From NCBI GenBank assembly GCA_023264755.1, contig JAHFVB010000043.1, forward strand, positions 1 to 13,262: DNA of 13,262 nt. The letters are read 5' to 3'. The notes under the pieces were generated by a model. That model had not been told where the DNA came from. It saw nothing but the letters and a program-made list of their open reading frames with translations, and searched no databases. Position numbers and translations under genes: made by a program. Below, piece by piece: positions 6,973 through 13,262 of the stretch. Each line of letters opens with the position of its first letter. The first letter of the stretch is position 1. Source of the stretch: Mycobacterium sp. Lineage in GTDB: Bacteria > Actinomycetota > Actinomycetes > Mycobacteriales > Mycobacteriaceae.

Positions 6973-7160
6973 CCGAGCTCCTTGGACAGCTTTAGCCTGG
7001 CGACGAGCAACAGCATGTCCAGCGCTTCCGGTTCGATGCCCAGACGCCGACACAGTTCCTCGTCGCCGACGCCGCTGGAGCGCAGCCGCAAGGCCAACGC
7101 GTGCACCACCGGCAAGCGGTCCAGCGCCGCTTCCACGGCGTCTTGGTCCTTGGCGTCCAC
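6969..7160 (-). CDS. Small helix-turn-helix protein resembling sigma factor region 4
   Basis: The product is 63 residues, almost all predicted helical. ALALRLRSSGVGDEELCRR is followed by LGIEPEALDMLLLVARLKL, which looks like the helix-turn-helix of sigma-70 region 4 (a 'G-x-s-x-x-E-i-A-x-x-L-G-i' pattern). It begins with GTG 49 nt after the stop of the large LuxR-type gene, so the two may share a transcript. The absence of any other sigma domain suggests a small regulator or anti/co-factor rather than a sigma factor. Coding character is supported by composition and by fit between the convergent LacI-type gene and luxR, but the function is unknown. Confidence 0.65.
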   Translation of the reverse strand: MDAKDQDAVEAALDRLPVVHALALRLRSSGVGDEELCRRLGIEPEALDMLLLVARLKLSKELG

Positions 7161-7209
7161 GCCATCCAGTGTCGGCCGTTGTCGACGTGCGGTACGCGTG
7201 ATGGGCTAC

Positions 7210-9855
7210 CTAACCTTGCTCACCGGAACTCGGCGGTAGTTGACCGGACTCGATGATCAGTCGCGCCAGTTCCGCTCGACCGCTCAGCCCCAGTCGGGTG
7301 AACATTCGGGCCAGGTGGCCTTCGACCGTACGCACCGACAACACCAGGTGCTGCGCGATTTGCTTGCTGGACCAACCCCGCGCGACGAGCACGGCCACCT
7401 CGCGTTCGCGGTCGCTGAGCTGTAGCGGCGACGATGACGCCGTAGTGGCCAAGGTGCGGGCCCCGCATTCGCCGACCAGTCGGCTGGCGCGGGTACCGGC
7501 CGTCAGGGTGGCCCCGCGCCGGGCTTGACGGCGGAACTCTCGAGCGGCGTGGGCGGCCGCATCGGCTGCGGCGACTCGGTCGCCGATTGCCTCCAGCTCC
7601 GCCGACACGACCATCAGGGCGTCGCCGTCGTGGCGTGCCAACGCCGTCGCCCATGCGGTCACCGCGGCCACCCGCGGCCCGCTCACCACCGCGGTGAGTT
7701 CGACCAAACGGGATTCATGACCGTGGTCGCCGAACTGGATTCCGGCTTGCCGGCACATGACCTCCCTGGCGTACTGCTGACGAGCGTGGGCGAGGTCGCC
7801 GGCTTGGCTGGCCAGCGACTGCGCGCTGGTCGTGTGCCCTTGCGCGGCGGCGACCCAAGCGGCGGCGAGCAGGTGGTCCGGTTCGAAGAACCTGAAGGCC
7901 GGGTGGCGGGCCCCCTCGGCCTGTTCGAGCGCGGCCAGCGCGGCGTCGGTGTCGCCCGAGCGCGCGAGCGCTTCGACGTAGTGGACCATGAACTGATAGG
8001 ACATGCCGTTCGCCCGGTAGGGGACGCCGCTGTCGTTCTCCAGCAGGTCGAACTCGGTCAGCGCCTTGCGCAGCAGACCGACTGAGCGGTCGAGCTCGCC
8101 GGCGTAGAGCGTGGCCATACCCAGGATTGCCGAGGCCACCGACCGGCTGATACCGGGTAGGTCCGCGCACAGCTCGAAATTGCGCTCCGCGACGTCCACG
8201 GCATCGGTGACGTATCCACCGAACACCATTGCAGCCGAGTGAAAGTCGACTAGCGGGACCGCTTGATAGGCGACTTCTGGGGCGGCCGCCGCCAAGGCCG
8301 CCCCGGCCTGGGCGTACGTCGTGGCCTCCATGGGCTGGCCGAGATCGCCCAGTCCGATCGTCAATGCCCAGATCGACAGCAAGGCGGGTAGTGGAGCTAG
8401 CGCGTCGCGGTCGAGTGCCCGGGCGACCTCCACGGCCTCGGCTGGTCTGGCGGCGGTGGCCAGCTGCAGCGCACGGAACGCCTGAAGCGCGGCCGCCACC
8501 GTCCCCGTCTCCACCGTGAGAGCGCGATCCACGAACTGCCACGACGAGTCGGGCTGTCCGAGGATGAACTGGAGGTTCGTCGCCCACAGCTGGTAGACGT
8601 TCGACCGGACGTCATCGGGGAGCGCCGCCAGCTGGAGCGACTCCAACTCGACGGACGCTTCCCGCCCTCGGTTGAGCAGAATCAACATTTGGATGCGCAG
8701 CAGGGTGACCTCGACCCCGCCGCCGGCGCGGCTAGCGGCCGCGGCAAACCGTTCGGTGAGCTCGAGGTCGAGCCGGGCGATGGCCGTCCACGCCGAGGCG
8801 ACGAGAACGTTCACCTCCGGCGGAAGGTCCGACTCCAGCCACAAGAGGCCAATCCGCACCGGATCGACCGGGATGGCATTGCCCGCCATGGCCTTGGCCA
8901 GTTGGCCCCGCAGCCGGCGCAACCGTACGTAGCCGCAGTGGGCCCGTCGAACGTCCCCGAGCGGATGCCCGACGTGGACCACTTCGCCGGACGTCGGACT
9001 GGCCGACACGGAGATCAGCCCGCGCCGCTCGGCGTCCTCCACCGAGTCCGGACCGGCCAGCGCAGCCAAGACCGATAGCTCCACCGGCTCCCCCACGACG
9101 ACGGTGTCCAAGACGTCGAGGACGGGTGACGGCGCGGCGCCGATGTGTCCGTGGACGACGTCGTCGAGGGTCGGCGACACCACCAACGTGCCTTCCCACG
9201 ACCAGCGGCCGTGGCGCATGGCCAGTCGGCCGGTCGCGACCTCCTGCTCCACCACCTCGCGCAGGAAGAGCATGTTCCCGCGGGTGAGATCCCAGGCTCG
9301 CTGAGCCGCGTCGTCGGCGACGGGTCCATGCAAGGCCGCGGTGAGCAACTCGCGACACTCTCGCTCCGAGAGCGCTTGCAAGTCCAATCGAGGGAGCGGC
9401 CCGTCCTTCCACAGTGACGTCACCGCATCGGGTGGCCGCTCGCCGGTCCGAATCGCCGCCAACACCTTGGCCTTGCCGCGAACCGCCAACTGCTGCAACA
9501 CGAAAGCGGACAAGTCATCGAACAGGTGCGCATCGTCGGCGACGACGAATACCGGTGCGCCGTCCACGCCCGTCGCGACCGCCTCGATGACGTGGCCCAC
9601 CAGGCTGAGCGGATTGCCGTACGCGAAGGGCGTCCACTGACTGAAGGCGCCCAACGGGATCGACCGCGCCGCATTGGTGCCCAGCGCCCACCTGACGACG
9701 AAGCCCCGCTCCGCCGCGGCTGCCTCGTGAGCCAAGCGAGTCTTGCCCACCCCCGCGGGACCCGCGATCACCATCCCCGCATCATCGCCAGCGTTCAGGC
9801 TGTTGATGATGACGCCGAGCTCCTCGGCTCGGCCCGTCAACGGCCACTCCAACAT
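7210..9855 (-). CDS. Large ATP-binding LuxR-family transcriptional regulator (LAL-like)
   Basis: The product is 881 residues. It starts with an AAA/NACHT-like ATPase module: WPLTGRAEEL, Walker A GPAGVGKT (32-39) and Walker B VFVVADDAH (102-110). A long alpha-helical, TPR-like middle region follows, and the C-terminal LuxR-type helix-turn-helix begins at about residue 813 (LSDREREVAVLVARG, then SVRTVEGHLARMF). Such proteins activate transcription in response to an inducer in an ATP-dependent way. The start is bounded by an in-frame TGA 9 nt upstream of ATG 9855, and no clear ribosome site is visible. It lies downstream of the MarR gene in the same orientation, separated by 181 bp. Its target is not evident; the adjacent monooxygenase or its own neighbourhood are candidates. 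Confidence 0.92.
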   Translation of the reverse strand: MLEWPLTGRAEELGVIINSLNAGDDAGMVIAGPAGVGKTRLAHEAAAAERGFVVRWALGTNAARSIPLGAFSQWTPFAYGNPLSLVGHVIEAVATGVDGAPVFVVADDAHLFDDLSAFVLQQLAVRGKAKVLAAIRTGERPPDAVTSLWKDGPLPRLDLQALSERECRELLTAALHGPVADDAAQRAWDLTRGNMLFLREVVEQEVATGRLAMRHGRWSWEGTLVVSPTLDDVVHGHIGAAPSPVLDVLDTVVVGEPVELSVLAALAGPDSVEDAERRGLISVSASPTSGEVVHVGHPLGDVRRAHCGYVRLRRLRGQLAKAMAGNAIPVDPVRIGLLWLESDLPPEVNVLVASAWTAIARLDLELTERFAAAASRAGGGVEVTLLRIQMLILLNRGREASVELESLQLAALPDDVRSNVYQLWATNLQFILGQPDSSWQFVDRALTVETGTVAAALQAFRALQLATAARPAEAVEVARALDRDALAPLPALLSIWALTIGLGDLGQPMEATTYAQAGAALAAAAPEVAYQAVPLVDFHSAAMVFGGYVTDAVDVAERNFELCADLPGISRSVASAILGMATLYAGELDRSVGLLRKALTEFDLLENDSGVPYRANGMSYQFMVHYVEALARSGDTDAALAALEQAEGARHPAFRFFEPDHLLAAAWVAAAQGHTTSAQSLASQAGDLAHARQQYAREVMCRQAGIQFGDHGHESRLVELTAVVSGPRVAAVTAWATALARHDGDALMVVSAELEAIGDRVAAADAAAHAAREFRRQARRGATLTAGTRASRLVGECGARTLATTASSSPLQLSDREREVAVLVARGWSSKQIAQHLVLSVRTVEGHLARMFTRLGLSGRAELARLIIESGQLPPSSGEQG

Positions 9856-9864
9856 CGCAGTTCA

Positions 9865-9958
9865 GGCGCGGAATTCCACGCCTTCACACCCCCTCCCCCG
9901 CGCTCATCATTCCGCCTCGGAGCGCCGCGCGCCTCCTTCTTTGGGAACATTCCGCGCC
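9865..9958. repeat. Inverted repeat upstream of the LuxR-type gene
   Basis: GGCGCGGAAT (9865-9874) is repeated as its exact reverse complement ATTCCGCGCC (9949-9958), with 74 bp between. Both arms touch GGAA/TTCC symmetric cores (GGAATTCC and GGAACATTCC). The position between the LuxR-type start and the MarR stop suggests a regulatory site or looped DNA pair. Nothing else coding is convincing in this 181-bp gap. Confidence 0.4.
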
Positions 9959-10036
9959 GACATTGGCCTAGCCGGCCCTACCCGGCCATGAGCGGCGCCG
10001 ACGTGGTCGTGCTCGAGCGCATGGCCGCCCGGTGAC

Positions 10037-10642
10037 TCAGGGCGTCGACGCGACGTGGTCGGCGCAGTCCACCCTCAGCTCCGCAACGGCCATCGGGGCG
10101 TCGTAGAACGTGCAGTGGTACCTGCGTGGCTGATCGGGGATCGTCTGTAGCAGGCCGCAGGTGCTGCATGCCCGGCTGACCGGTAACAGCCCTCCTTCGT
10201 GGAGGCGAGCCATCACCGCCAGCAGACTGTCCAACAGCTGTTCGGACTCGCGTCGATCGAGTTTGGAGGTGGCGACCTCGGCCGGAGCGGTCCATCGGTG
10301 CACCGTGGCGGCCGTCCGTCGGCCCTCGGCGGTCAGGATCAGCTGGTGAATGCGGCCATCGGCGGAATCACGCTTCCTGGCCACCAGGCCCTTGCGGACC
10401 AGTGCGGCGATCGCGTCACTTACCGTCGGCTCGGCGACGTTGAGCTCACGTGCTAGCGCGGTACTGCGGGCGGGCGGCGGCGCTCCCACGTGCAGCCAGG
10501 CCAGCAGCCGTAGTTGCGTGCTGGAAAGCTCGTGTACTTCCGCCGTGCGCCTGGCCAGAACGTGTAGCGCATCCCCGATCCGGTCCAGTGCCCCAACGAT
10601 TTTGGAGTCGAGGCTGCGGTGGCGTTCCTCATCGGTCTTCAG
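10037..10642 (-). CDS. MarR-family regulator with C-terminal cysteine cluster
   Basis: The product is 201 residues from a CTG start. The winged-helix core has SSTQLRLLAWLHV (40-52), the recognition helix AEPTVSDAIAALVRKGLVARKR (70-91, two elements) and the wing around DSADGR (92-97). The C-terminal tail holds CSTCG (Cys159, Cys162), YHC (Cys177) and VDCADH (Cys193, His196), which resembles a zinc or redox site. MarR proteins bind palindromes and release DNA on sensing small phenolic-type ligands or oxidants. It is divergent from the monooxygenase operon, so it probably controls it. No in-frame ATG, GTG or TTG fits. CTG at 10642 has GAGGAG 5 nt upstream; the only upstream alternative, GTG 10741, adds 33 arginine-rich residues and has a poor ribosome site. 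Confidence 0.82.
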   Translation of the reverse strand: MKTDEERHRSLDSKIVGALDRIGDALHVLARRTAEVHELSSTQLRLLAWLHVGAPPPARSTALARELNVAEPTVSDAIAALVRKGLVARKRDSADGRIHQLILTAEGRRTAATVHRWTAPAEVATSKLDRRESEQLLDSLLAVMARLHEGGLLPVSRACSTCGLLQTIPDQPRRYHCTFYDAPMAVAELRVDCADHVASTP

Positions 10643-10647
10643 GGGTG

Positions 10648-10653
10648 CTCCTC
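10648..10653 (-). promoter_or_regulatory. Ribosome binding site that points to a CTG start for the MarR gene
   Basis: GAGGAG on the minus strand lies 5 nt before CTG 10642. The nearest ATG downstream (about 10627) is in another frame that hits a stop without resembling a protein, so this site supports the CTG as initiator. Confidence 0.5.
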
Positions 10654-10779
10654 GTTGAGCTTGCCGGTCGCCACATCGGATGCGAAACCGCGCGACGACA
10701 CGTGTTTGGTGACGAACGGGCTGAGCTCGATTCGGCGCCACGCCTGCCGAACGGTCTGTGGATGTTAACCATCTGCTCC

Positions 10780-10794
10780 CCGTCTCACTGACGG
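10780..10794. repeat. Short inverted repeat in the marR-monooxygenase intergenic region
   Basis: CCGTC-TCACT-GACGG is a perfect 5-bp inverted repeat with a 5-nt loop. It lies roughly in the middle of the 270-bp divergent region and could be a protein-binding site. It is too short to assign. Confidence 0.25.
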
Positions 10795-10848
10795 TGAAAA
10801 TCAGCTTGAGCGGAACACTTAGGAATCCTCGGCATCTCCCGGATTCTA

Positions 10849-10864
10849 TTGACACTTCAGTCAA
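10849..10864. promoter_or_regulatory. Candidate MarR operator upstream of the monooxygenase operon
   Basis: TTGAC-ACTTCA-GTCAA is a 16-bp interrupted palindrome, of MarR-operator size, 48 bp before the first monooxygenase gene. It is embedded in the only AT-richer patch of the region and includes TTGAC hexamer-like promoter elements on both strands. Assignment to this MarR protein is inferred from position. Confidence 0.45.
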
Positions 10865-10872
10865 AACCAGCT

Positions 10873-10896
10873 GGCGGGCCCGCCCCAGGGCCCGCC
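10873..10896 (+). repeat. GC-rich direct repeat and palindrome in the monooxygenase leader
   Basis: GGGCCCGCC occurs twice (10876-10884 and 10888-10896), three bases apart. The first copy is part of a perfect 12-bp palindrome, GGCGGGCCCGCC (10873-10884). It sits just upstream of the ribosome site and could form a hairpin in the leader RNA. Confidence 0.4.
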
Positions 10897-10912
10897 GATG
10901 AAGAGGACGACC

Positions 10913-12400
10913 ATGCCCAAACTCTCCCGCAGCGACTGGTACGACCTGGCTCGCGACACCAACTGGACGTTCCGCTACGTCACCGAGGAGGAGGCGTTCC
11001 CCGAGGCGCTCTCCGGTTCGCACCGCGTGTCGGCCGAGGGCTGGCTCAAATGGGACGAGCCCTACAAGATCGGCTACCGCGAATACGTCCACAACCAGGT
11101 CACCAAAGACACCACCACCTACTCGCTGAAGAACGCCATCGGGCGCTCCAAGCTCTTCGATTCCCTGGACCCCGGCTGGAAGTCGGTGATCGTCGCGCAC
11201 TGCGGGGCGATCACCATGCCCGAGTACCTGGCCTCGATCGGCGAGGCCCGGATGGGCCGGTTTGGCCGGGCCGCCGCCTGGCGCAACACCGCGACCTTCG
11301 GCACGCTCGAAGAGGTCCGGCACGGACAGATCCAGGCGTTCTTCCCTTACGGCCTGCTCGACAAGGAACCCCGCGGCGACTGGGCGCTCAAGGCGTTTCA
11401 CACCAACGACTGGATCGTGCTGGCCGTGCGCTATCTGTTCGACGACATGTTCGTCGCCAACGACGCCACCTCGATCGCACTGCAGTTGACGTTCACCCTG
11501 GAGACCGGGTTCACCAACCTGCAGTTCCTGGGCATGGCCGCCGACGCGATCGACGTCGGTGACCTGGAGTTCGGCGCGCTGATCTCCTCGATCCAGACCG
11601 ACGAGGCCCGCCACGCCCAACAGGGCGAGCCCACCATCAAGGTGCTGATCGAAAACGGTGAGAAGGAGTGGGGCCAGTTCCTCATCGACCACATGTTCTG
11701 GCGGTCGTGGCGGATCTTCGCTCTGCTCACCGGGTTGTCGATGGACTACTACACCCCGCTGGAGAGCCGGCGGATGAGCTTCAAGGAGTTCATCGAAGAC
11801 TGGGTGGTCAAGCAGTTCGCCGACCAGTTCCGCGACTTCGGCCTCGACTATCCCTGGTACTGGCAGGAATTCATCGACGAGCTGACGTGGTATCACCACG
11901 CGATCCACCTCGGGGTGTGGAACTACCGCCCGACGGTGTGGTGGAACCCCGATGCCGGGGTGTCGGCCGAGGAGCGGTTGTGGCTGGAGGAGAAGTACCC
12001 CGGCTGGAACCGTGACTTCGGCAAGCACTGGGACGTCATCACCGACAACGTCCGCAACGGCGACGTCGCCGCCACGCTTCCCGAAACGCTGCCGATCACC
12101 TGCAACCTGTGCCAGCTGCCGATCGTGCGGGCCGCCGGGGTCATCGTCGGCGCCCACACCGACCCCGCGCCGCTGACCCATGTGCACGACGGCCGCAAGT
12201 ACCTGTTCTGCTCGGAGCCGTGCCGGTGGATCTTCACCCAGCGTCCCGAACGTTTCGCCGGGCACCAGTCGCTGATCGACCGGGTGCTCTCCGGCGAGAT
12301 CAGCCCGCCCGACCTCGGCACCGTGCTGGAGTACTTCGGGCTGTCGCCGGAGGAACAGGGGCGCGACGCCGACGACTACGCGTGGGCCAAGAAGAGCTAG
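10913..12400 (+). CDS. Group 2 soluble di-iron monooxygenase, hydroxylase alpha subunit (TmoA/IsoA-like)
   Basis: The product is 495 residues, the size of toluene-4-monooxygenase TmoA. It inserts one oxygen atom from O2 into an aromatic or alkene substrate at a carboxylate-bridged di-iron site. All six iron ligands occur at T4MO numbering: Glu104, Glu134, His137 (in EEVRH), Glu197 (TLETGFTN), Glu231 and His234 (TDEARHA), plus Thr201. The substrate pocket departs from TmoA: Pro103 for Gly, Phe180 for Ile, Leu196 for Phe, Ser285 for Asp. The C-terminal segment CNLCQLP ... KYLFCSEPCRWIF is YHS-like, as in TmoA. ATG 10913 is chosen over ATG 10898 because AGAGG precedes it by 6 nt and the homologues begin with DWY close to the N-terminus. 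It is the first gene of the operon, divergent from a MarR gene. Confidence 0.93.
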   Translation: MPKLSRSDWYDLARDTNWTFRYVTEEEAFPEALSGSHRVSAEGWLKWDEPYKIGYREYVHNQVTKDTTTYSLKNAIGRSKLFDSLDPGWKSVIVAHCGAITMPEYLASIGEARMGRFGRAAAWRNTATFGTLEEVRHGQIQAFFPYGLLDKEPRGDWALKAFHTNDWIVLAVRYLFDDMFVANDATSIALQLTFTLETGFTNLQFLGMAADAIDVGDLEFGALISSIQTDEARHAQQGEPTIKVLIENGEKEWGQFLIDHMFWRSWRIFALLTGLSMDYYTPLESRRMSFKEFIEDWVVKQFADQFRDFGLDYPWYWQEFIDELTWYHHAIHLGVWNYRPTVWWNPDAGVSAEERLWLEEKYPGWNRDFGKHWDVITDNVRNGDVAATLPETLPITCNLCQLPIVRAAGVIVGAHTDPAPLTHVHDGRKYLFCSEPCRWIFTQRPERFAGHQSLIDRVLSGEISPPDLGTVLEYFGLSPEEQGRDADDYAWAKKS

Positions 12401-12411
12401 GAGGAACTGAC

Positions 12412-12657
12412 ATGGCACTTCTTCCCCTGACCGCCCTGTTCGAGGGTGACATCCTGGAATTGCTCATCCCCGTCGACGACGCCGACACCGTCGCTTCGGT
12501 TGGCGAGCAGATCGCCCATCACGTCGTCGGACGCAGAGTGGCCCGCCAACAGGCTCCGATCAGTCTGCGGCACAACGGAACCGTGCTGGATCCCGCACTG
12601 GCGATCGGCGCAGCCGGAGTAGCGCCGCTGGATCACGTCGAGGCGTTCTATGACTAG
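12412..12657 (+). CDS. Monooxygenase hydroxylase gamma subunit (TmoB-like)
   Basis: The product is 81 residues, close to TmoB (about 84). It has the ubiquitin-like TmoB pattern: MALLPLTALFEGD, LELLIPVDDADTV and SVGEQIAHHVVGRRV, ending in LDHVEAFYD. It is a structural subunit of the (alpha-beta-gamma)2 hydroxylase. A perfect AGGAGG (12399-12404) overlaps the stop of the alpha subunit gene and sits 7 nt before the ATG. Its end overlaps the ferredoxin gene by 8 bp. Confidence 0.9.
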   Translation: MALLPLTALFEGDILELLIPVDDADTVASVGEQIAHHVVGRRVARQQAPISLRHNGTVLDPALAIGAAGVAPLDHVEAFYD

Positions 12658-12979
12658 CGCAACGTGGACCCCGGTCGCTACCGTCGATGACCTGTGGGAG
12701 GGCGAGGTCGGCGAATTCTTCGTCGGTGACCAACCGATCCTGTTGGCGCACTTGCGCACCGGAGAGATCCGGGCCTACGAGGGCACGTGCCCGCACGCGG
12801 GGTTCCCGCTCGCCGACGGCGAGGTGGCAGGGGACGTGCTGACCTGCTCGGCGCACAGCTGGGAGTTCGACCTGAACACCGGTGCGGGAGTGAACCCGCC
12901 CAGCTGCCGGCTACGCAGCTATCACGTGCGCCGCGACGGCGACCAGATCGCGGTACTGCTGAACGGAGACCCCATATGA
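12650..12979 (+). CDS. Rieske [2Fe-2S] ferredoxin of the monooxygenase (TmoC-like)
   Basis: The product is 109 residues. It passes electrons from the reductase to the hydroxylase. The cluster ligands are in CPHAGFPL (Cys47, His49) and CSAHSWEF (Cys66, His69), with the C-x-H-x16-C-x2-H spacing of Rieske ferredoxins. The tail SCRLRSYHVRRDGDQI is the usual last beta sheet. The ATG at 12650 lies inside the end of the gamma subunit gene, and the stop overlaps the next start as ATGA, so translation is coupled along the operon. Confidence 0.93.
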   Translation: MTSATWTPVATVDDLWEGEVGEFFVGDQPILLAHLRTGEIRAYEGTCPHAGFPLADGEVAGDVLTCSAHSWEFDLNTGAGVNPPSCRLRSYHVRRDGDQIAVLLNGDPI

Positions 12980-13262
12980 CCAGCGCAGAACCCAAGCTCG
13001 TCGGCCCGATCGTGCGCGGGTTCGATCCGGACATCGTGGCCGCTCTGACCGAAGCGATCAGCGTCGACAACCCCGAGGCCGACATCACCGTCGACGACCA
13101 GGCCGGCTATGTGCGCATCCACGCGCCGCGGTTCCTGCGCGTCACCCGGGCGAGCTTGGAAGACGCTGCCGGCGAACCGATTCCGCTGGCTTCACTGGAG
13201 CCGGCCATCGCAGGATTTGCCGGACGCATGCGCTATGTCGGCGACGACGAACTGCACTGGTT
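12976..13262 (+). CDS. Monooxygenase coupling/effector protein (TmoD-like), cut by the window edge
   Basis: About 95 residues are visible and the gene continues past the right edge. The pattern VGPIVRGFDPDIV, then VDNPEADITVDDQAGYVRI and LEPAIAGFAGRMRYVGDDELHW, is that of the MmoB/DmpM/TmoD effector family. This family has no cofactor and binds the hydroxylase to tune O2 activation and regiospecificity. The family is about 100-110 residues, so only a few residues are missing. The hydroxylase beta subunit and the reductase are expected next. Confidence 0.92.
   Translation, partial: MTSAEPKLVGPIVRGFDPDIVAALTEAISVDNPEADITVDDQAGYVRIHAPRFLRVTRASLEDAAGEPIPLASLEPAIAGFAGRMRYVGDDELHW

Noticed and set aside
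9884..9910. Eight-codon leader ORF (MMSAGEGV) before the LuxR-type gene, preceded by GAGGCGGA
   Set aside because: It is too short to distinguish from chance in GC-rich DNA, with no attenuator-like hairpins or codon bias that would suggest a regulatory leader peptide.
9526..10035. Plus-strand open frame opposite the LuxR-type gene
   Set aside because: It overlaps the ATPase domain in antisense and has arginine/proline-rich random composition.
10643..12418. Very long minus-strand open frame continuing upstream of the MarR gene, antisense to the monooxygenase alpha subunit (in total about 793 codons)
   Set aside because: It is the complement of a strongly conserved gene in GC-rich DNA, where stops are rare. 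Only the last 201 codons look like a protein (MarR).
10913..13262. Naming the operon tmo or iso
   Set aside because: Gene order fits both families, but the beta subunit and reductase are outside the window and pocket residues differ, so the substrate is unknown.

Overview
The window is high-GC actinobacterial DNA. The lipoprotein-type solute-binding protein, the Lgt paralogue, a probable leaderless start, several GTG starts and frequent 4-bp gene overlaps suggest a mycobacterium-like organism (Mycolicibacterium or a relative). No single feature proves the genus. I saw no tRNA, rRNA, CRISPR array, insertion sequence or attachment site.

Layout, left to right. (1) 1-1434, minus strand: a tightly packed operon of a diverged Lgt-type membrane enzyme, a small proline-rich three-helix membrane protein, and the start of a radical SAM protein whose N-terminus resembles the Tes/MJ0619 lipid-modifying family. 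The Lgt paralogue lacks two residues essential in true Lgt, so this looks like a lipid or envelope modification system of unknown chemistry. (2) 1636-2487, plus strand: a CitE/HpcH-type lyase, transcribed divergently from the lgt-like gene. (3) 2480-6972: a sugar-catabolic unit. A LacI-type repressor (plus strand) is divergent from a two-gene operon (minus strand) encoding a family 5 solute-binding lipoprotein and a cytoplasmic GH13 alpha-glucosidase. The divergent region holds a nearly perfect 32-bp palindrome that begins with the -10 hexamer of a clear TTGACA promoter, so the repressor-operator logic can be read from the sequence. No ABC permease is present.

(4) 6969-9855, minus strand: an 881-residue LuxR-family ATPase regulator followed by a 63-residue protein resembling sigma region 4. 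(5) 10037-13262: a MarR regulator with a cysteine-rich tail (minus strand), divergent from a group 2 soluble di-iron monooxygenase operon (plus strand). That operon encodes the hydroxylase alpha subunit, gamma subunit, Rieske ferredoxin and coupling protein, and the window ends inside the coupling protein. By analogy with tmoABCDEF and isoABCDEF, the beta subunit and reductase should follow to the right. All six iron ligands of the alpha subunit sit at the T4MO positions, but several pocket residues differ, so the substrate (aromatic or alkene) cannot be assigned.

The points most worth a second look are the radical SAM/Lgt-like cluster, the altered active-site pocket of the monooxygenase, the LacI operator-promoter overlap, the likely CTG start of the MarR gene, and an in-frame GTCGCC microsatellite in the alpha-glucosidase gene.
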